Positions 17,930 through 26,900 of a stretch of 64,000 nucleotides of DNA are shown in pieces (the stretch's first letter is position 1; each line of letters opens with the position of its first letter). The position numbers and the translations under genes were made by a program. The stretch covers positions 2,307,920-2,371,919 of the forward strand of contig NZ_KQ033912.1 of the NCBI RefSeq assembly GCF_000969835.1. Direction: 5' to 3'. The notes beneath the pieces were generated by a model, which saw only the letters and a program-made list of their open reading frames with translations, was not told where the DNA came from and did no database searches. The DNA comes from Parabacteroides goldsteinii DSM 19448 = WAL 12034. GTDB taxonomy: Bacteria > Bacteroidota > Bacteroidia > Bacteroidales > Tannerellaceae.

Positions 17930-19426
17930 ATGCAAAGAGAGTTAGTATGGATGAAAAAGATGATCCTTGTGGTTGTTCTCTTGTCGGGAATCCCTCTGTT
18001 TTCCCACGGACAACTGTCACTGACCATCGAGAAGGCATTGGATATAGCAGAAGAGAACAGTCCGACCCTGCGCCGTTCGCACATGAACCTGGACCGGTAT
18101 CAGGAAACGCTGATAGCCCAGCGGGCTTCCCTTAAATCCAAATTCTCACTGAACCTGAATCCCCTGGATTATAGTAAGAACAGGAGTTTCGACAATCGTT
18201 TGTCGCAATGGTATACAAACGAAAAACTCAGTACCAGCGGAACTTTCCGGGTGGACCAGCCTATCTTGTGGACGGATGGTGAGATTTCGTTGATCAATAC
18301 GTTCGGCTGGCAGGATAATAATTCGAATATCGACGGTGACAAGAATAGTAATAAGGCGTTTAACAACAACCTCTATCTGCAACTTTCGCAACCAATCTTT
18401 ACTTACAATAAGCGAAAGATGGAGTTGAAACAGATCGAGTATGATTACGAGAATGCCCATATCAGCTATGCTCTCCAACGCTTGAATACCGAAAAAGACA
18501 TCACCAATCAATTCTATAGTGTTTATATGGCGCAAAGTCAGTTGGCTATTACCCGCGAAGAATTGGTGAATGCCCAGCAAAGCTACGATATTATAAAGAA
18601 TAAGGTGGAAGCTGATCTGTCAGCCAAAGACGAACTGTTTCAGGCGGAACTGAACCTGGCAACCGCCCGCTCTTCGGTAGAAGAACAGCAAGTCTCCCTG
18701 GAGAATGCAAAAGATAAACTAAAACAGGCATTGGGTATGAACCTGGATGACGACTTGATGGTTTTTGCCGAGATAGATATCAAACCGATCGATGTTAACC
18801 TCCGGCAAGCGATAGATCACGGTCTGCAATCGCGCCTGGAGCTTCGCCAGCGGGAAATTGAAAGTGATGAACTTGGTTTCGATATGATCAAGACGAAGGC
18901 CTTGAATGAATTTAAGGGAGATATCTCACTCTCTTTTGGTTTGATAGGTGACAACAAACGTTTTCAGAATATCTATGAAAACCCGACACAGAACCCGCGG
19001 GTGGCAATCAGCTTTACGGTGCCCATCTTCGACTGGGGAGAAAAGAAAGCCCGTGTCCGTGCGCAGAAAGTGGCCCAGAATATCAACAAACTCGATTTCC
19101 ATGAAGATAAAGTCGATATCGAATTGAATATCCGCCAAGTATGGCGTAGCCTGGAAAACTTACGGACACAGATAGAGATTGCCGAACAGAACGTGCTGAA
19201 TGCACAACGTACATACGATCTGAACCTGACCCGTTATCGTGAAGGCGATCTGACCGGAATGGAAATGAGTCAGTTTCAGACACAGTTGTCGAATAAGAAG
19301 ATCTCTTATACACAAGCCCTGATCAATTACAAGATCGAATTGTTGAATCTTAAAATACTTTCCCTGTACGACTTTGAGCTGAATGCTCCGATCGTTCCGA
19401 TGAAAGACTTTATATCAGAAAAATAA
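17930..19426 (+). CDS. TolC-family outer-membrane efflux channel
   Basis: 498 residues with a signal peptide (mature start near the end of ...GIPLFSHGQ). The true start may be one of the internal Met codons just before the hydrophobic core (MKKMILVVVLL). Two internally repeated halves contain long heptad-like helices (SQLAITREELVNAQQSYDI; EIAEQNVLNAQRTYDLNLT) separated by beta strands, as in TolC/OprM trimers that span the outer membrane and periplasm. It is followed 6 bp later by the lipoprotein adaptor gene. It is the only channel in the operon, so it is presumably shared by all the pumps encoded here. Confidence 0.92.
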   Translation: MQRELVWMKKMILVVVLLSGIPLFSHGQLSLTIEKALDIAEENSPTLRRSHMNLDRYQETLIAQRASLKSKFSLNLNPLDYSKNRSFDNRLSQWYTNEKLSTSGTFRVDQPILWTDGEISLINTFGWQDNNSNIDGDKNSNKAFNNNLYLQLSQPIFTYNKRKMELKQIEYDYENAHISYALQRLNTEKDITNQFYSVYMAQSQLAITREELVNAQQSYDIIKNKVEADLSAKDELFQAELNLATARSSVEEQQVSLENAKDKLKQALGMNLDDDLMVFAEIDIKPIDVNLRQAIDHGLQSRLELRQREIESDELGFDMIKTKALNEFKGDISLSFGLIGDNKRFQNIYENPTQNPRVAISFTVPIFDWGEKKARVRAQKVAQNINKLDFHEDKVDIELNIRQVWRSLENLRTQIEIAEQNVLNAQRTYDLNLTRYREGDLTGMEMSQFQTQLSNKKISYTQALINYKIELLNLKILSLYDFELNAPIVPMKDFISEK

Positions 19427-19432
19427 TCAGCC

Positions 19433-20494
19433 ATGAAACAGTATAGTCATACCTTTGTATCTTTTGTATTATTTGCCATAGTAACAACCGGTTGTAACAA
19501 TCAGCCGCAGAATCCTCCCAGCGATATAGCCACACCGGTTTCGGTAACGGAACTGAAAAAAGGTTCTATCAGTAAACTGATTAACACGACCGGGACGGCA
19601 CAGCCTACGTATGGAGTCGATCTTAACTCGGAAATGAGCGGTCTGTACAAACTCCAGATCAACCCGAAGACAGGAAGACCTTTCAAACTGGGCGACCTGG
19701 TCTCTAAAGGACAGTTGATTATCCATCTGGAAGATAAGGAATATGAGAACGGTATTGCCATAGATGCCAAGGAATTGAGTCTGGAAATAGCAGAACAGGA
19801 ACAGTCGAAACAGAAAGCCCTTTATGAAAAAGGCGGTGTGACCCTGAGCGAAATGCGTAATACCGAAGTGAAAGTGACGAATGCCCGTTATGACCTCGAG
19901 AATGCCCGGATCAATCTGGAGAAGATGAATATAAAGGCTCCTTTCGACGGTGTTATTGTCGATCTGCCTCATTACACGACTGATGTGCGGGTAGAACAGG
20001 GGAAACCGATGGTGGGTATTATGGATTATGCCCGGATGTACATGGATGTCAACCTGCCGGAAAGTGCCATCAGTTATGTCAAATCGGATCAGCCTGTATT
20101 TATTACGCATTATACATTGCCGGAAGATACATTGAAGGGAGTAATCAGCGAACTTTCGCCGGCTATCAGTACGGAAACACGCACATTCAAGGGAAAAGTG
20201 ATGATACAGAACAATGACCTGAAACTGCGTCCGGGAATGTTCGTCAAGGCGGATATCGTCGTTGACAGGGCCGACAGCGCTATCATCATTCCGAAAGACG
20301 TGGTACAATCCAACCGTCGCCGCAAATTTGTGTTTATCGTGGATAAGAATACGGCTATCCTGCGGAATATCAAGACCGGAATGGAAGACGAGAACAATAT
20401 CGAGGTTCTGGAAGGCCTTCGCGAAAACGACAACCTTGTCACCAAAGGCTTTGAAACATTGAAGGAGAACAGTAAAGTGAAAGTACAGAAATAG
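19433..20494 (+). CDS. RND-type periplasmic adaptor lipoprotein (HlyD/AcrA-like)
   Basis: 353 residues. The N-terminus ends in a lipobox-like IVTTGC, so it is probably a lipoprotein. The order is typical of membrane fusion proteins: lipoyl half (SEMSGLYKL ... LVSKGQLIIHL), a short helical hairpin (about 100-150), second lipoyl half (IKAPFDGVIVDL), a beta-barrel domain (LRPGMFVKADIVV), and a membrane-proximal domain ending the protein. It should bridge TolC with the inner-membrane pumps. It is the only adaptor in the operon, although two RND subunits and two ABC permeases are encoded. Confidence 0.93.
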   Translation: MKQYSHTFVSFVLFAIVTTGCNNQPQNPPSDIATPVSVTELKKGSISKLINTTGTAQPTYGVDLNSEMSGLYKLQINPKTGRPFKLGDLVSKGQLIIHLEDKEYENGIAIDAKELSLEIAEQEQSKQKALYEKGGVTLSEMRNTEVKVTNARYDLENARINLEKMNIKAPFDGVIVDLPHYTTDVRVEQGKPMVGIMDYARMYMDVNLPESAISYVKSDQPVFITHYTLPEDTLKGVISELSPAISTETRTFKGKVMIQNNDLKLRPGMFVKADIVVDRADSAIIIPKDVVQSNRRRKFVFIVDKNTAILRNIKTGMEDENNIEVLEGLRENDNLVTKGFETLKENSKVKVQK

Positions 20495-20537
20495 AAAAAG
20501 GTGAACTATCTGTTTGTAGTAACGGGAGTAACCAATT

Positions 20538-20553
20538 CCCCTCTTGAGAGGGG
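20538..20553. repeat. CCCCTC-TTGA-GAGGGG dyad between adaptor and RND genes
   Basis: Six-bp stem with a 4-nt centre in the 116-bp gap. It is almost identical to the perfect palindrome at 22149-22164 inside the RND gene, including the following GAGCC. Confidence 0.65.
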
Positions 20554-20610
20554 AGCCAGGTACAACCGGTCAATAATCGGACAGTTTATATCTGATAATA
20601 TTGGAACATT

Positions 20611-23600
20611 ATGAAGAACATTGTCAAATTTGCGGTAAGCAATCCGGTCACTATCTGTATGGTCGTGCTGGCCATCCTGCTGTTGGGAAAGATTTCCTAC
20701 GACCAGCTGAGTGTCGACCTGCTGCCCGACCTGAATAATCCCCGGCTGTTCATCGAGTTGAAGGCCGGCGAGCGTCCGCCGGAAGAGATCGAGAAACAGT
20801 TTGTGAAGAACATGGAGTCGATGGCTATCCGTCAGAGCGATGTCACACAAGTTTCGTCGGTTGTTAAAGCCGGTTCGGCCCGTATCACAGTGGAATATAC
20901 CTGGACGAAAGATATGGATGAGGCTTTCCTTGACTTGCAGAAAGCAATGAATCCGTTTGCCCAGAATAAAGATATCACCGAGTTGAAGATCACGCAACAT
21001 GATCCGAACCAGTCACCGGTTATCCTGATCGGAATGTCCCATCAGAATATAACCGATATGGCGGAGCTCCGGAAGGTGGCGGAAAGCTATATCCGCAACG
21101 AGCTGATCCGGTTGGAAGGCGTTGCCGAGGTGACGCTGTCGGGACAGGAGGAGAGTACCCTGACGATCCGCACCGATCCTTATAAACTCGATGCTTTCGG
21201 TCTGAAGATAGAAGATATCGCTTCGCGTATCGAAGCAAACAATCAGAGCATATCGGGAGGCCGTGTCAGTGAACTGGGCTTGCAGTATCTGGTGAAAAGT
21301 TCCAGTCTGTTCGGTTCGGAAGAGGATTTCGAGAACCTGATAGTCGGTTATAAACAGGTGGCTAAACAGGAAACAGGCACGAATGCTTCCGCCGGTACGG
21401 CAACGGCTTCGGGCGACAAGGCTCCGCTTTTCTTGCGGGAAGTCGCTACCGTAACTTTTGAAAATGCCCGCCCCGACAATATCGTCCGTATCAACGGCAA
21501 ACGTAGCATAGGACTTTCGATCTATAAAGAAATGCGTTATAACACCGTGAAGGTGGTGGACGGTGTATCCCGCCAGCTGGGTGTTATCGAACAGGCGTTG
21601 CCTGGTTATCAGTTTAAAGTGATAACCAACCAGGGGACGTTTATCAAGAATGCGATCGGGGAGGTGAAAGACAGTGCCGTGCTAGGTATCGTCCTGGCGG
21701 TTGTCGTGCTGTTCGTTTTCCTTCGCCGGTTCGGGACGACGCTGATTGTCAGTATGGCGATTCCTATTTCGATTGTCGCTACTTTCAACCTGATGTTCTT
21801 TAACGGGCTTACGCTGAATATTATGACGCTCGGAGGATTGGCTCTGGGAGCCGGTATGTTGGTGGATAATGCTATTGTCGTTATCGAAAGTATCTTCCGG
21901 AACCAGGAGAAAGGGTTGTCCATACGTGAAGCGGCTATCAGGGGAACGTCGGAGGTGGCGGGGGCTGTTATTGCCTCGACGCTGACGACTATTGTGGTTT
22001 TCCTGCCGATCGTTTACCTGCATGGAGCTTCGGGGGAATTGTTTAAGGACCAGGCCTGGACCGTGACGTTCTCGCTGGTGTCGTCGTTGTTTGTGGCTAT
22101 TTTGGTGATACCGATGTTGTATGATAGGTTGATGAACACACCCCCTGCCCCCTCTCGAGAGGGGAGCCGGATACCATCGGACGCTAAAAAAGAAGCAGGT
22201 AATGAGGCTGGAAGAGGTATTCAGTTATTAGGGTACAGCCATCTGTTGCGTAGCCTGATCGGACATCGCTGGATTGTTATTTCGGCGGCAGTCGGGTTGA
22301 TGGTGCTGACGGTTTTTCTGCTTCCTTTCATTGGGACGGAGTTTATGCCGCGCATGGAAAGTAAGGCTTTTACTGTTGTGGTGAAGATGCCGGAAGGGAC
22401 AAAGCTGGAACGTACTTCTTCGGCGGTGGCGAACCTGGAAGAATTGCTTTATACCATTACGGGCGATAGCCTGCTGACCGTTTACAGCCATATCGGCGAG
22501 GGTAGCGGTTCGGAGAATGCCATCTTCGAAGGAGAGAACACGGCAATGATGAAAGTAGTCCTTTCCTCCGAGTGCGGGGTAGCTCCCGAGGCTGTTATCG
22601 AGCAGTTTGTCCATACGGCGGAGAATCCCGACGGACTGGAACTGACCATCAAACAGGAGGAAAATTCTCTCAGCTCGTTACTGGGTAGCGAAGGTGCCCC
22701 TATCGTTGTTGAAGTGAAAGGGGAAGAACTGGATGAAATAGCCGATATTACGGAAGAAGTGAAAAGCCGGATGCAGGAGGTACCGGGACTCTATAATATT
22801 GTATCTTCCATTGAAGACGGTGCTCCGGAGATAACGATCTCTATCAACCGGACGATCGCGGGTATCAACAACCTGAGTGTATCGACCGTCATCGAACAAT
22901 TGAAACAACAACTCAGCGGGAAAGAAGCCGGAAAGATGGAATATCGCGGAGAGATGCGCGACATCGTCATCAAGGTTCCTGATATTCCGTTGCGTGCCCT
23001 GGGCGACCTGGTTATCAAGAATGGCGAACAGGAGTTCCGCCTGCGTGAGATAGCCACCTTCGGTGAATCGCAGGCCCCGAAAGAAATATACCGGCGTAAC
23101 CAGAACCGCATCAGCAAGGTAATGGCCAATATGGATGCCGGCAAGTCACTGGACAAGGTGGCGGAAGAAATCCGTCAGGCGGTGAAAGGCATCGAACTGC
23201 CGGTCAACTATTCGGTTACGGTAACCGGAGAAGAGGAGAAGCGTCAGGAGTCGATGAACAGTCTGCTGTTTGCCCTTGCCCTGTCGGTCATCCTGGTGTA
23301 TATGGTGCTGGCTTCCCAGTTCGAATCGTTGCTGCATCCTTTCACGATCCTGCTGACGATCCCGTTGGCGGTGGTAGGTGCTATCCTGTTGTTCTTCCTG
23401 ACCGGCACGACGATCAATATGATGGGAGTGATCGGTATCGTGATGCTGGTAGGTATCGCGGTGAACAACTCGATCATCCTCGTAGACCGTATCAACCAGC
23501 TGAAAGCAGACGGAACCGGCTTGACAGATGCCATCGTACAGGCCGGACAACAACGTATCCGTCCGATCATTATGACAACGCTCACTACGATACTTGCCCT

Positions 23601-23769
23601 GCTCCCGATGACGTTCAGCTTTGGCGAAGGTGCTTCGTTGCGTTCGCCGATGGCTATTGCCGTGATCGGAGGGTTGGTGACATCTACTTTGATGAGTTTG
23701 ATGGTGATACCATGTGTCTATTATGTGTTGGAAAGACTCAAGAATAGCTGGAATAGAGGGAACAAATAA
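20611..23769 (+). CDS. RND efflux pump inner-membrane subunit
   Basis: 1052 residues, normal AcrB-like length, with N-terminal TM1 (VTICMVVLAILLLG), two large periplasmic loops and two clusters of membrane helices. TM4 carries LVDNAIVVIES: the first of the two acidic residues seen in AcrB is kept and the second is Asn, as in many Bacteroidetes RND pumps. The C-terminal half shows VLASQFESLLHPF and IVMLVGIAVNNSIILVD. It exports substrate using the proton gradient together with the adaptor and TolC. Around residue 512 it contains a repeat-derived insertion (TPPAPSREGSRIP). It is the first of two RND genes in tandem. Confidence 0.93.
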   Translation: MKNIVKFAVSNPVTICMVVLAILLLGKISYDQLSVDLLPDLNNPRLFIELKAGERPPEEIEKQFVKNMESMAIRQSDVTQVSSVVKAGSARITVEYTWTKDMDEAFLDLQKAMNPFAQNKDITELKITQHDPNQSPVILIGMSHQNITDMAELRKVAESYIRNELIRLEGVAEVTLSGQEESTLTIRTDPYKLDAFGLKIEDIASRIEANNQSISGGRVSELGLQYLVKSSSLFGSEEDFENLIVGYKQVAKQETGTNASAGTATASGDKAPLFLREVATVTFENARPDNIVRINGKRSIGLSIYKEMRYNTVKVVDGVSRQLGVIEQALPGYQFKVITNQGTFIKNAIGEVKDSAVLGIVLAVVVLFVFLRRFGTTLIVSMAIPISIVATFNLMFFNGLTLNIMTLGGLALGAGMLVDNAIVVIESIFRNQEKGLSIREAAIRGTSEVAGAVIASTLTTIVVFLPIVYLHGASGELFKDQAWTVTFSLVSSLFVAILVIPMLYDRLMNTPPAPSREGSRIPSDAKKEAGNEAGRGIQLLGYSHLLRSLIGHRWIVISAAVGLMVLTVFLLPFIGTEFMPRMESKAFTVVVKMPEGTKLERTSSAVANLEELLYTITGDSLLTVYSHIGEGSGSENAIFEGENTAMMKVVLSSECGVAPEAVIEQFVHTAENPDGLELTIKQEENSLSSLLGSEGAPIVVEVKGEELDEIADITEEVKSRMQEVPGLYNIVSSIEDGAPEITISINRTIAGINNLSVSTVIEQLKQQLSGKEAGKMEYRGEMRDIVIKVPDIPLRALGDLVIKNGEQEFRLREIATFGESQAPKEIYRRNQNRISKVMANMDAGKSLDKVAEEIRQAVKGIELPVNYSVTVTGEEEKRQESMNSLLFALALSVILVYMVLASQFESLLHPFTILLTIPLAVVGAILLFFLTGTTINMMGVIGIVMLVGIAVNNSIILVDRINQLKADGTGLTDAIVQAGQQRIRPIIMTTLTTILALLPMTFSFGEGASLRSPMAIAVIGGLVTSTLMSLMVIPCVYYVLERLKNSWNRGNK
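22149..22164. repeat. Perfect 16-bp palindrome inside the RND gene
   Basis: CCCCTCTCGAGAGGGG, followed by AGCCGG. It lies in frame at a cytoplasmic loop between the two RND halves, where an insertion is likely tolerated, and encodes PSREG. Its near-copy lies at 20538-20553. Confidence 0.7.
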
Positions 23770-23779
23770 TGTAAAATGC

Positions 23780-23978
23780 CGGCGCATGATGCGAAAGCGT
23801 TTTACAGGCGTGTAAAGTCCCGGCGCATGATGCGAAAACGTTTTACAGACATGCAAAGTCCTGGCGCATGATGCGAAAGCATTTTGCAGACGTGTAAAGC
23901 CTCGGCGCACGATGCGAAAGCATTTTGCAGGCCTGCAAAGTCCCGGCGCACGATACGAAGGTATTTTACAGGGTGTAA
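23780..23978 (+). repeat. Tandem array of five 41-bp units between the two RND genes
   Basis: Units start at 23780, 23821, 23862, 23903 and 23944; the last is shortened. Each unit begins (C/T)GGCGCA(T/C)GATGCGAA, with a 5-bp dyad CGCAT-G-ATGCG, and most also carry TTTACA-GGCG-TGTAAA or a variant, a second dyad. The copies differ by point changes, so they are diverged rather than freshly amplified. The array fills almost the whole 226-bp gap, in the sense direction of the operon. Confidence 0.9.
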
Positions 23979-23995
23979 TATATAAAAAAAAGAAT

Positions 23996-26900
23996 ATGAA
24001 CTTTTTACTACATAGAAGAATAACGATCTGTATGCTGTTTATCGCACTGACCATGCTCGGTTATGTGTCGTATAAGCAGTTGCCGGTGGAGTTATTGCCC
24101 AATGCCGAACTGCCGATGCTGTTCGTACAGGTTTCATCCCAGCAGGACATGGACCCTTCGTACGTGGAATCGGAAATCGTTATTCCGCTTGAAGGGGCGA
24201 TCAGTTCGATCGGAGGGGTGGATAAGATACAATCCACCGTCGACAGCCGCCAGTCTACCATACAGATAGATTTCAAAAACACGGTGAACTTCAAGATCAC
24301 CTCCCTCCGTCTACAGGAGAAGGTGAACGAACTGGCAGCCACTTTCCCCGACGGCTTCAATGTGCAGTTGCAGAAGGTCGATGTCGGCCAGATGGCCAAT
24401 AACTTTATGGTTTTGCAGGTGCGCGGTTCGGGCGGTGTCGACAGGGTACGTAATATTGTGGATAAGGAGATTCGTTCCGACCTGGAGAATGTGGACGGGG
24501 TTGCTTCCGTCAATATCTACGGCGGCCGGGAGAAAGCGATTGAGATACGCCTCAACCCCGAGGCTTGCAAGGCGTTGAACCTGACGCCGTCTTCCATCAG
24601 CGGCCTGCTGACGCAGAACACGCAGGATAAGGCCTTTGTCGGTTTTGCCAATGAACCGGACAGCAAATACTTTATCCATGTCAATGCTCTCTATTCGAAG
24701 GTGTCCGACCTGGAGAATATCGTGGTCGCCCCCGGTCCTGTGCTGCTGAAAGATGTAGCCACCGTCTTTTTCGACCTGAAGGAAGAGACTTCCTATAGCC
24801 GTGTGAACGGAAAAGATGCGGTATCGGTTGCCTTGATGAGCGATTCGCAGGCGAACCTGATCGACTTGTCGCACCGGGCCGTCGAGGCTATCGACCGGCT
24901 GAACGAGAAGCTGGCTTATCTCGAGGTGGAAGTGGTGGTGCAGGAGAATACGGCCGAGACAATGGAGAATAATATCGACCAGATCATCAATCTCGCCCTG
25001 GTGGGCGGTCTGCTGGCCATACTGATTCTCTGGCTGTTCCTGAAGAACCTGCGGCTGGTATTTTTTATTGCCCTTTCAATCCCTATATCCGTTTATACGG
25101 CATTTAATTTCTTCTATGCCTTCGGTATAACGATCAACAGTCTGACGCTGGTGGGGATGGCGCTGGCTATCGGGATGCTGCTCGACAATAGTGTGGTGGT
25201 GCTTGAAAATATCTACCGCCTTTCGGCTTCCGGTTGTACGCCCGAACGTTCCGTTACACAGGGTACAAAGGAGGTATGGCGTTCTATCGTGGCGGCTACG
25301 CTGACGACGGTGACGGTCTTCCTTCCCTTCGTTTTCTCCGACAACTTTATGATCAAGCTGATCGGGCATCATGTCGGTGTTTCGATTATCTCTACCCTGA
25401 CCATCTCCTTGTTTGTCGCCCTGCTGTTCATCCCGATGGCAACTTACCTGCTGCTGAGGAAGAAAAACGGGCAGAGCGTCTTTTATGAAAAGGTTTCGAT
25501 TGTACAGCGTCCTGTACAGGTCTACCTGGTTTTGCTGAAAACATGTATGCGGAATCCGGGAGTAACGATTTTCGGGGCGATCATCGTCCTGTTCGTCACC
25601 CTGATCCTTTCCATCTACATGAATGTGCAGCAGATGAAAGATGTGAATACCGACCGTATCAATATCTATGTGACGATGCCGACGGGCAGTACGCTCGATA
25701 ATGCGGATAAACTGGTGAAGGTGATCGAAGCGCGCCTGGACAGTTTTCCCGGCAGGAAAGACTTGATCAGTCGTATAAATGAAAAGAATGCCGTCCTCAC
25801 GCTTAACTTCACCGATGACTTTGTGAAGAAGGCGGGAAGTAAAATGGCTGAATATAAAGCCACGGTGCAGGCCACCGTATCCAATATCCAGGGAGCGGAA
25901 ATCTCCGTGGAGGAATCGATGTCGGGTGGCGGCGGCGGAGGTGGCGCAGGAGGAGGAGCTATGGCTGGCCTGGGCAATTTCATGCGCCTGCTGGGTATCG
26001 GTGAGAACCGTGAACGGATCGTGATAAAAGGCTCCGATTTCGATGTGATGCAACTGGTAGCTGAAGATTTCCGCTATTACCTCGATGAACAGGAGTTTAT
26101 CCGTGGTTCGCGCGTCTCCTACAACCGCCGGCAGCCTGAAATCCACCTCGATTTCGATCCGATCCTGCTGACTTCATACGAGATTACCCGTGCCAATATT
26201 TCCTCCGGGCTGGCGGCGCTTAATCCGGAGTATTCTTCGGGCACCTCTTTCAAGATCGGGGAGGATACCTACGATATTATCATCCGTAACGATATCCCCG
26301 GCGACGAAGAGAACGAAGAAGAAGAGGCAGAGACGGAAAAGAAAGACAAAACCGTCGATGACCTGCGCCGCGTACAGATACAGAATGCCAACGGCGGACT
26401 GCATGATTTGCAGGACCTGGCCTCTGTCAATTATGGCCGGGGACGTACCCGTATCATGCGGGTCAACCAGGATAAACAGATAGAGGTGTTCTATAATTTC
26501 TCCAAAGACGTGCAATCGTCGAAAGACCTGCTCGAGGGATATCGCTCGGATATCGACCAGTTGGTTGCCAATTATAATCTGCCGTCGGGGGTTGCTGTGG
26601 AGGTGTTCCATGAAGAAGATGAGTTTGCAGACTTTAAGTTCCTGATACTGGCAGCTTTCATCCTTATCTTTATGATACTGGCCTCTGTCTTTGAATCGCT
26701 GGTGACGCCTTTCGTCCTGCTTTTCTCGATACCGCTGGCTGCTATCGGTTCTTTGTTGGCATTGTTGCTGACAAGCAATAGCCTGTTGAATGCGAATACG
26801 CTGACCGGTTTCCTGATCCTGCTGGGCGTGGTCGTGAATAACGGTATCATCCTGATCGACTATTCCAATATCCTTCGCAAACGAGGCTACAGGCGTAACA

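Noticed and set aside
23780..23978. CRISPR array
   Set aside because: There is no alternation of identical repeats and unique spacers; whole 41-bp units are similar throughout, and no cas gene is nearby.
25076..26146. 356-codon frame antisense to the RND-ABC gene
   Set aside because: His/Arg/Gln-rich translation typical of shadow frames opposite a real coding region.
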